Below are positions 1 to 9,700 of a stretch of 17,816 bases of DNA, one piece after another. The position numbers were made by a program, and so were the translations under genes. The stretch covers positions 45,435-63,250 of the forward strand of contig BQKZ01000668.1 in the NCBI GenBank assembly GCA_036244855.1, read 5' to 3'. The DNA is from Temnopleurus reevesii (lineage: Eukaryota; Echinodermata; Echinoidea; Temnopleuroida; Temnopleuridae). Each line of letters opens with the position of its first letter. The stretch's first letter is position 1. A model generated the notes under the pieces. The model ran no database searches. It was not told where the DNA came from and worked only from the letters and a program-made list of their open reading frames with translations.

Positions 1-526
1 GCTGGTATGAACCATACCAACAGAGATAGGGGTCTATATTAGAATGCCTACCAGTTCTATACAAAACATCACTGATGATTCAAGTACATTGATTTGTTTT
101 AATTATACAAAGATATATAACTGTTTATTTTTCCTATTCAACCTCATTTTTATAACTGTATTGAAAATATATTTCTCATGAGCTCAGGCAGCAAAAAGAG
201 AAGGGAACATTTGATAAGTTGGAAAGATTTCACTACATGCTTGTTGCTTTGTCTATAAAGAGTAAAATTATCTGGGCAGTGTGTCACCAAGATAAGAAAG
301 ACTTTAAGAACAACTTTCAGCACGACTGGTCAAAATTCTTGCTAACCTATTCCAGTCTTTTTTGAAGTAGTCTGTAACTTTACAAACGATTTGGTGAAAC
401 ACTGCCCGGGCTTTCTGGGGAAATTCAAGATTCAGCAGTTATACTTGAAGATCAAGGCTTTCATGCATCTAGTCCTGTGTTTATTCATTTGAATCAAAAC
501 CTAAAACATGTACATGTGGAACATAC
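1..526 (-). other. Intron downstream of exon h (partial); contains one small MITE
   Basis: I read the minus strand for the last propeller blade of DMXL and found no match, so this is the 5' part of an intron that continues past the window edge. The only structured element I see is the inverted repeat at 274-407. Confidence 0.7.
274..407. mobile_element. Small inverted-repeat element (MITE-like), 134 bp
   Basis: The left end reads GGGCAGTGTGTCACCAA and the right end, reverse-complemented, reads GGGCAGTGTTTCACCAA. That is a near-perfect terminal inverted repeat with one mismatch in 17. The interior has no coding capacity. I see no clear target-site duplication, so the superfamily is unassigned. 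Confidence 0.65.
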
Positions 527-744
527 CTTAATATTTCCTTCTGCTGATCCTGTGACAAAGAATTCTTCCATTGGATCAACACACAATGTTCTGATGCTAG
601 ATTCATGAGCCTGAAAGCTGTGTCGTAGTTTACGCTGTCTGATATCAAAGATACTGACTTCACCCTTCTTGCTGCCTGCAATGATAGTCTGCTGACGAGG
701 GCAGTACAGCACAGATGGAACACCTCCTTCATGGCATGAGAATC
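527..744 (-). CDS. DMXL2: DMXL exon h (3'-most in window), two WD40 repeats
   Basis: The exon is 218 nt: two bases finishing the split Gly codon, then 72 codons, ending in phase 0 at AAG|GTATGT. It encodes FSCHEGGVPSVLYCPRQQ, then IIAGSKKGEVSIFDIRQRKL, then a second repeat ending EEFFVTGSAEGNIK. The motif EExFxTGSAEGNIK(V/I)W is typical of the penultimate propeller blade in DMXL. The expected following residues (VW and the last blade) are not encoded in positions 1-526, so at least one more exon lies beyond the window. The acceptor is CTGTTGCATAG. Confidence 0.95.
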
Positions 745-3700
745 CTATGCAACAGAGAATCAAAAGATTAGACCAGGGTTGTGTTTCATAATGTTGTGCA
801 TAGAACTAAACATGACCCTATGAATGACCATTTCTTAATTTAGATTCAGCACCAAGGGTTATCAATGCGTGCAGGAAAGGGTCACCAGTCGTTCGTACAG
901 TCGTGCATACCTCTACGAGTAGCTTTATGAAACACGACCCTGGTCTCTCTCTTAAGGGGTGTTGTTAAAAATCAACTGCAAATCAACTTCAACTTTGCAA
1001 ATTGTAACGCGCATTTTCATTCGCGCATGGTATGCGCATTTAACAAGAGGCCCATGAAATAATGATTTTGATTGGCACATTCATATCAACTGCAACTTGC
1101 GTTAAATTGCAACTTTTGAACAACACCCCCTTAGTGGCACAACAGCACTGTCTATAATTAATGAATTCCTACAATGTAGTCGGTATCAGTGTTGAGCATA
1201 TCATACTTCTCAGTAGAGCAATAATTCACTACACACGCAGTGACACAGCAACTGAATACTGGAACATATCTGGAAATTTTCAATGCACTGTTTTGTTTTG
1301 TAAATTGTAGTGTGTATTCTCTATGCTCTGCTCACAGGTTACAAAAATTCACATTATGAAAATTTTTTAAAAGTCTTTAAAGAAAGCCTTACATAATTAT
1401 CTAAATTAAGACATGGAGAACCCATCATATTTTATTGAATAACATGGCAAAAAATATTAGAAACAAACACCCCATTTCTCTGTCTGAAAACACCCAACTC
1501 GGAGGACTCTATAACTACACATCTCATTGCACAATATCAGTTTGCAAACAGCTTTCCCTGATGGCCACAAGTTTATCACACGCAGATCATTGCACAATAT
1601 CAGTTTGCAAACGGCTTTCCCTGATGGCCACAAGTTTATCACACGCAGATCATTGCACAATATCAGTTTGCAAACGGCTTTCCCTGATGGCCACAAGTTT
1701 ATCACACGCAGATCATTGCACAATATCAGTTTGCAAACGGCTTTCCCTGATGGCCACAAGTTTATCACACGCAGATCATTGCACAATATCAGTTTGCAAA
1801 CGGCTTTCCCTGATGGCCACAAGTTTATCACACGCAGATCATTGCACAANGAAAGATGGACCTGTGCGATATACAAGTAGCCACTATTATTATTATTATT
1901 ATTATTATCATAATATGGGAGTTGAGCTGTTATTTCTAGCAAATGTTTCGACACAGTGGGTGGCATAGGCCAGGATAATTTCAGGATAGCCATGCCTCCA
2001 CTTTCAAAATCCCAAACCCCTTCCCTTCCCCCTCCCAAAAGAAAACTGAGAAAGAGAGTTTGGGCCAATTACAGGTGTATTACTAATTAGGAATTAAGAA
2101 TTTAATTAAGAGATTAAACGTAGGCAGCAATAGCAACAGCTGTTATGGGGGACTTATTTTGCATTTCAGTATTTTCTGACTGTCCATGGCCAGTCTGAGA
2201 CTAAAGTTCTTGGTCCAATTTAGAAGTAGTTGAACAATTACATATAAATCAATAAATATCATTATTTTACTTATTATCATTTACTTCTGCTATCCTGCTT
2301 CTTCTTCTTTTTTCTATTTCTTATCGTCATTATTATTGTTAAAGGATAATGAATCCTCGAGGATAATATACACCTATAAGAAGGTGTCATATACCTCTAC
2401 TATGTACACTAGATCAAGCTCTAAAATTGAATTCAGAAGAGCATAAATTTCCCAATATTTTAGAACACGTTATCGTCTGCTATCACATTACAAGGGGGCT
2501 GCCATTTTGTTCAGAACAGATATTTTGACATGATCCATTGATTATCAGCCTCAATGGCAAGGGAAATGTTCATGAAACTTCAAAATAATTCAATCTTTGT
2601 TAGATGAAATACGTCATATTAGGGAAAAATGTATGGTAGGTGTCCAATATTTTAGTGAGACTTGCAATAAATAATTAATTTTTCAAATCATCAGTTTATA
2701 CTAAATAAATGTGCTTTTAATGGGCTTGCCTGGCATAACAGATTTTCCTTTATTCAGAAAGCCTCCAGTGTATTGAAGTATATTGTTTGAATACAGGTGA
2801 AAACCTAGTGTTTTGTATTTGACCCTTTATAAACACGAATGTATGACTTTAAAGGGCCAACTTGTACTGCAGGTTTTTCTTTATGTTCTGGTCTTCATCT
2901 GATTGTATAACGTAATAGAAAGTCACATACATTGATTGAAATAGCCAACCGATGATACAGATTCCTTTATTTCATTTGTTTTGTTACAAGGAAAATTGAA
3001 CTCTCCTTCGCAAAAAAGTCATGCCAATAAAATTCTAGTGAATAAAACAATATTTTTAAAATAAATCCAGACCAGTCTTAAGATATTGAAATATATGACT
3101 ATATATGAAATATTTTTTTTCCTTCAAATTTTAGGCTTAAATTTCTATCAAGGACATTCTATTCGGGGATAAAAAATACTTTCTCATACCAAAAAAAGAA
3201 AATGAAAGCCCCCCCCCCCCCCCCGTTATTGCTAGCAGACAAAATCTTGGCTCAGAAAATGGTGATTTATCTCCCAATTCTGTTTTTTCCTGTTCAATGA
3301 AATATTCCAATAAATCAATAAATATTACACCTCCTGAAATATGTCAATATATCTTAGGGGTTTCAATCCCCTTTACTATCAATCAATATAATAACTGTTA
3401 TCCTTAGCTCAATAAGTATATTGATGTTTATAGCTTGCACTACTCACCATGAACCATGCACTTTTTGAATGGGAGCAATGTATCCCAAAGACATACATTT
3501 TTACTGTCTGTAGAAAGACCTGAAGTCACGAGTACACTAGATGAGCCCAGGAAAGCAAAGTCATAAGCTGTCTTGTTATGACACGCCATGCTCTGTAGAA
3601 AGATCAAAACAAACTTTACCACTCAATCTACACATCCAAATTCAGATTCAAAACACTTCTGCACAGTCACAATAATACGACAAAGAAGTTACTAAAGTTA

Positions 3701-6700
3701 TGGCATTGGTTATGAATTTATAAAACAATGTTTGAAGTTTGAAGGTTGATTACCATTTAGTCAACTAATTGATATGGGCCATGCAATAATGTAAAATATG
3801 CGATGTACATTTGTACTTTCTAAGACCCACATCTCCTTTAAAATAAAACCTTTTTTTTTATTATGTTATAACATGTAGGGAAAGATTTTATTACATTACA
3901 AAAGAGGCAGTCAACGAAATATAGGAAATACCAGGCCACGGAGCATGTATAAATTCTTTCCTAAATGTTCTCTTCGGGTGATAATGGAGTTGCTGTCAAC
4001 TTGATCAAAGAAGAACTTACCCAGAATGGTTTGGTTGCTGCTGGTGAATTCATTCCAACTTGCCACAGAGCTAGCTGACCCCCATCATCACAAACACCAA
4101 ACTGAACAAAAAGGAATAGATTGAAAATTACATATTCAATTCCAATAAATAAATGAAAACTTTTTTGTCCCTGAAAATGACACTATCGAATGTGTTGGTA
4201 GGTAATTTTAAGGTTGAATGGAAGGGAAAGTCAGATATAGGTAGGGGAAAATGGGGTGAAGGTGTGAGAAAGAGAGGTGTGGAGACAAAGAGAGAGTCGG
4301 ATAGGTAGGGAAACATGGGGTGAAGGTGTGAGAAAGAAAGGTGTGGAGACAAAGAGAGAGCCGGATAGGTAGGGAAACATGGGGTGAAGGTGTGAGAAAG
4401 AAAGGTGTGGAGACAAAGAGAGAGCCGGATAGGTAGGGAAACATGGGGTGAAGGTGTGAGAAAGAAAGGTGTGGAGACAAAGAGAGAGCCGGATAGGTAG
4501 GGAAACATGGGGTGAAGGTGTGAGAAAGAAAGGTGTGGAGACAAAGAGAGAGCCGGATAGGTAGGGAAACATGGGGTGAAGGTGTGAGAAAGAAAGGTGT
4601 GGAGACAAAGAGAGAGCCGGATAGGTAGGGAAACATGGGGTGAAGGTGTGAGAAAGAGAGGTGTGGAGACAAAGAGAGAGCCGGATAGGTAGGGAAACAT
4701 GGGGTGAAGGTGTGAGAAAGAAAGGTGTGGAGACAAAGAGAGAGCCGGATAGGTAGGGAAACATGGGGTGAAGGTGTGAGAAAGAGAGGTGTGGAGACAA
4801 AGAGAGAGCCGGATAGGTAGGGAAACATGGGGTGAAGGTGTGAGAAAGAGAGGTGTGGAGACAAAGAGAGAGCCGGATAGGTAGGGAAACATGGGGTGAA
4901 GGTGTGAGAAAGAGAGGTGTGGAGACAAAGAGAGGGCCGGATAGGTAGGGAAACATGGGGTGAAGGTGTGAGAAAGAGAGGTGTGGAGGCAAAGAGAGGG
5001 CCGGATAGGTAGGGGAGGTAAGGGTGAAGGGAAGGGAGGGTTAGGGGAGGGATGGGTGAACTGACCTGAAGTGTGATGAATGTACTCACCTTGTTACCTT
5101 GATCATTGAAGTCTATCTGGGTGACTTTAGGGAACTGTCCAGGAGTTCTATGGGTGTAGAGCTTCTGAGAGTGACCCCATTCCCACATATGAACACTGCC
5201 ATCATTTGATCCACTCAGATCTAAAACAGATTACATCAGGTCAACAAGCCTTAATTACATTTGTCAAACAAATATAAAAAAAAGTTCTGTTTGACTAATG
5301 TAGCCAATAGTTTAGCATAAATACATTTTGGCAAGTTTCAAACCTTTTTACATATTCATACCCCTAAGAAAATATGTGTTTTTGGCATTGTTCACAAAAA
5401 TGAAGGCTAAATTCGAATAATTAGTATAGTATCTAAATACTACTGGACATTGTCTACAAAAGTATGGCGATTTTATTCTCATCTTATTTGCATAACAATA
5501 AGTAAAATTATTTTTCTGAATACCCCTTTCATGAAAAACTGTTTTAAAAAGCAATTGAACAGCCGTTATTCTAAATCAAGGTCTACAGGTGACTGCTATA
5601 GTTTGCCAAAAAGTTACTTTATACCTCTACATGGATTTCGGCTCATTCCTCCTTTGCAATCTATTCCAAATCTTCCAGGTTGCTGGGCTTCCTTGCGTTG
5701 ACCTTGACTTCGAGCTATTTCTAATGGTTTTCTAGTAAGTATTAGTCAGGACTTTGGCTCAACAGCTTAAGCACACTGACTGTACGCTGCTGAAACCTTG
5801 TTTTGACCTTCTTGGCAGCATTTGCTGGATCGTTGTCCTTTTGTAAGATTTAATTTGGTTCCAAAGTGAAGTTTTTCAAGAGACTCTTGACATGTTCTTT
5901 TGTCATGTTTGTAAGATTCCCCGGTGGTGCTCCTTCATTTTGAAAGTATTGACTAATTTAGATAATAAATATGTTAGAAGTTTACAAGAACTTGGCTTAA
6001 AAACTCCAAAGACACATGGTTTAACAGTCAAGGGTGGATTTCACTCTTGGACCAGCATCCAAGGTAGGTGGCACGTGAGTTAGTGCTTCATCAGCAATTT
6101 GATAATAATTTACCTAATTTATGAATTTCCCCTTCATTTGACTCCAATTTGGTATAGGATTGATACAAGGTATATAAGATTTGTTTTATTACTCTTATCA
6201 AATTAATTCATTTAACTACTTATAACTCACACAAACACACACACAGTCAAGAATGGGTGGATTGACAATGTTTTAAACCAACTTCACAGTATTTCCTGTC
6301 CCACCTCTTGTTTAACAGCTCCAAAGTATTATGTCCCCTCCACAAGGTTTTATTATGTCTGTGGGAAGTGTGTTTTTTTGTCAAAGGCTTCCCCTTCTTG
6401 CTCCAGAACTATAGGCGGCGTCTCTGTGTTCGACCAGTTCCATCTTCATTTCTTCACACCTAAAAATTGGCTTAAAGGTTTCATTCTTTTCGAGATGTCT
6501 TCTTGCAACGTCAAAGTCTGTTTCTATATGGTTTGGGTTTTAGAAATTAGGTCTTCCGTGGCCTTCTTCCATTAATTCCCAGCTTATTCATAATCATCTG
6601 GATGGTTTGCATGAAGGTCCTGTTCCCTTGGTAATTCGGATCTTTCAACATCTCCTTTGTGGTGATTCGGGGGTTGACAGCAGCAGCTCAATATGAATAT

Positions 6701-9700
6701 CGCACTTACCTTGCTGATATTTCAGGCTTCTGTCAGAGTCTTTTAATGAGCTCCACTTTGTATTTATGCATGACATTATAGGGTCCAGTTTGAAACCTCA
6801 TGAGGGCCGTAACATATTTGAATTAAGAAAAAATGTTTTGTAATTGGGAAACACAGGGGTATGAATACGTATGAACATCAGAAAGTTCATTAAAAAATTG
6901 TTTTCCCTATTGAAAATAAAATTTGCATACTTTTGTAGAGAATGACCATTGGTATTAAGATAATATGCTAATTATCTGAATTCAGTATTCATTTTTATGA
7001 AAAATGCCCAAAACATACGTTTTCTTAGGGGTATGAATACTTCTAATTAACCGACGCAGAAACCTTCTTTTATATATACATATATATATATATATATATT
7101 TATCACTTGGTGTGGTCTCGTTCTTCATTCTCATTGGTCAATTTGTGATTCTAACGAAGTGATATGGTACTGTATCACTTGAAAACGCGGGGAATTTAAG
7201 AGCGCGTGTGACAATATTGGCCACGCGCATACAAGCGCACACCAGTACCACGTTACACGTTTTTCATAATAAAAATGACATTCAGAGACATTTAGGTTTT
7301 ATGGACAAGGCAATTGAAATTGCAGCCAGTATGAGACAGAGAGAAAACACCTAAAAACTCAGCAAACCCTACAAAGATTTGCTTTTTCTGATGATTCAAT
7401 GGTATTATTGTCATGAACATCCAAATAAAATATGAATACAGAAAAAGTACAACTTCAAAGTGTGATTAGGTTCTTTTTTTTTTAAGATTTATTTATAGGC
7501 AGTATCTTTGTTTTTCACCATGAGTGATAGACATTAGTACTCTGTGTTAGTCAGACTGGAAAATCAGCAGTCCCATAAGTGAATAAAATGCAAGTTGAAT
7601 CTGGGTTTATCATGAGCCGAACTGATCAAATTGAACAAAATAGTAAATACAGAACAAGGTCGTTCTGAGTTTTGTGTTTTGAGCTACAATATTAATTTCA
7701 TTTCTACTTGAGACATGGGAAATACTTACAGTAAGGTAAATTTGGATGTGATGAAAGTTTCCTGATGTGATACAAAGGACGATGTGTGATCTGTGAGATA
7801 AAAACAAATTAGCAACAGATTCTAATTAAATTTTTCTTGTTCAAGAATCCAACCATGATTCTGAAAGAATTTCGCTGACATTACCGTAGACAGTAAAGAG
7901 GTTTTTGCAAAGATGTAATGTGGTGGCAAATTCACAAACCACACTCTTCTCATAAAAATAAGCTTTTCTGTCAGAGTCATGCCTAGCACATAACAAAGAA
8001 CACTTACAAATCAGCAATGACTTTGCTTCATCTGATGCCTGTAAAATGAAAAGATATAATTAATTTTGTGACTAATCATACCTCTTTGATACAAATTTTG
8101 CCATAGACTTACGACTAATATTTATTGTAAGTTTAATTGCATCTCTTATGTTACAGGCGCCAGAAAGGGTGATTTTTGTACCTGCAAATTGCCACCTAAC
8201 CAATGCTACTATCAGAAGAGGTGTACAGGAAGTGAATTTGGGTTGACGGTAGATGAGTCTTGCACATGCATTTTGAAATATTTGTAATCATGCTATCAGA
8301 CTGTCACTCCCATACCTGAAAAGAATGTTCTGTGACTCACACCCCTCCCATACCTGAACTGAATGTTCTGTGACTCACACCCCTCCCATACCTGAAAAGA
8401 ATGTTATCCGACCTACACCCCTCCCATACCTGAACTGAATGTTCTGTGACTCACACCCCTCCCATACCTGAAAAGAATGTTCTGTGACTCACACCCCTCC
8501 CATACCTGAACTGAATGTTATGTGACTCACACCCCTCCCATACCTGAAAAGAATGTTCTGTGACTCACACCCCTCCCATACCTGAAAAGAATGTTCTGTG
8601 ACTCACACCCCTCCCATACCTGAACTGAATGTTCTGTGACTCACACCCCTCCCATACCTGAAAAGAATGTTCTGTGACTCACACCCCTCCCATACCTGAA
8701 AAGAATGTTCTGTGACTCACACCCCTCCCATACCTGAACTGAATGTTCTGTGACTCACACCCCTCCCATACCTGAAAAGAATGTTCTGTGACTCACACCC
8801 CTCCCATACCTGAAAAGAATGTTCTGTGACTCACACCCCTCCCATACCTGAACTGAATGTTCTGTGACTCACACCCCTCCCATACCTGAAAAGAATGTTC
8901 TGTGACTCACACCCCTCCCATACCTGAAAAGAATGTTCTGTGACTCACACCCCTCCCATACCTGAACTGAATGTTCTGTGACTCACACCCCTCCCATACC
9001 TGAAAAGAATGTTCTGTGACTCACACCCCTCCCATACCTGAAAAGAATGTTCTGTGACTCACACCCCTCCCATACCTGAAAAGAATGTTCTGTGGCTCAC
9101 ACCCCTCCCATACCTGAACTGAATGTTCTGTGACTCACACCCCTCCCATACCTGAAAAGAATGTTCTGTGACTCACACCCCTTCCATACCTGACCAACGA
9201 GATCATTTAAGCAGGTAAGATCAAGTCCCCCCCTAAATGTTGATGTAAGCATTTAAAATATTCTCAGAACTGTCTGCCGTAACTGCTACAATGATGGGTA
9301 CATACCACATGAGTGCTCCTGCCTGTCTGAGCCGGGGTAGAGTCTGATGGGAAGGCTGGATTGAAACCACCTGGAGGAAGCTGTATGAATGGTACTGATG
9401 TGGACTTGTTGATACGAGGTGATGGAATGCTCTGTGGTTGAACCATTAAAAAATCATCCTCTATCTGTGATGAATTTCTCCTGTATATGAAAAGAGAATA
9501 AATGATGCTTATCATGATTATCATTCCCCATTCATCATTATCATCAACCCGTCACCAGTCATTGCCATCATCTTCACCAACATCAATATAATAATCATTC
9601 TCATTAGCATAAATCATCAATGCCATCTTCTTCTTAATTGGCACCAAAGTCAATTTAACAGCATCCTACATGTGTCATTTTGTCATTAGCACTGTCTTTG

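Larger units (their letters stand above)
745..3447 (-). other. Intron between exons g and h, 2703 nt, repeat-bearing
   Basis: The sense strand opens GTGAGTA at 3447 and ends GCATAG at 745. It contains two MITE-like inverted repeats (771-945 and 953-1133), a 63-bp tandem array ending in an N (1524-1850), a TAT microsatellite and a 16-base C run. Between about 2050 and 3200 and from 3240 to 3440 I see only AT-rich unique-looking sequence with no credible exon on either strand. Confidence 0.8.
5221..7729 (-). other. Intron between exons d and e, 2509 nt
   Basis: The sense strand starts GTAAGT and ends TTTTAG. Most of it is the Tc1-like insertion. The remainder (7100-7729) is AT-rich with an AT microsatellite at 7070-7101 and a small CG-containing patch around 7185-7260 (AACGCGGGG, CACGCGC) that I cannot assign. 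No extra exon is evident. Confidence 0.85.
7791..9305 (-). other. Intron between exons c and d, 1515 nt
   Basis: The sense strand starts GTATGT and ends CTCACAG. It holds the 38-bp array (8306-9193), a candidate 31-nt micro-exon (8008-8038) and, on the opposite strand, a cysteine-rich exon-like frame (8157-8287). Exons c and d join in frame without any of these. Confidence 0.85.

Noticed and set aside
481..732. Minus-strand 83-residue frame starting MKEVFHLCCTALVSRL
   Set aside because: It is a shadow of exon h in another frame. The DMXL frame is the one with WD40 motifs and matching splice phase.
1435..2068. Open frames of 117-203 residues with 21-residue repeats on both strands
   Set aside because: They follow the 63-bp minisatellite, whose period is a multiple of three. 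The same repeat is open in several frames, which is typical of non-coding tandem DNA.
4128..5188. Three long overlapping minus-strand open frames (253-326 residues) rich in Ser, Leu, Pro and His
   Set aside because: They are the three reading frames of one 64-bp minisatellite. The unit has no stop codon and its length is not a multiple of three. Only the first residues of the longest belong to a real exon (5220-5090).
5348..6575. Several 60-85 residue frames on both strands
   Set aside because: They fall inside the decayed Tc1-like element. The true coding signal is the frameshifted transposase on the minus strand.
7846..8038. Continuation of the 31-nt micro-exon frame past its donor (about 63 codons open)
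   Set aside because: Every alternative donor I could see in this stretch gives a phase that does not match exon d, and no DMXL motif is present.
8306..9193. CRISPR-like array of 38-bp repeats
   Set aside because: Units abut with no unique spacers, and the surrounding gene is a spliced animal gene. It is a minisatellite.
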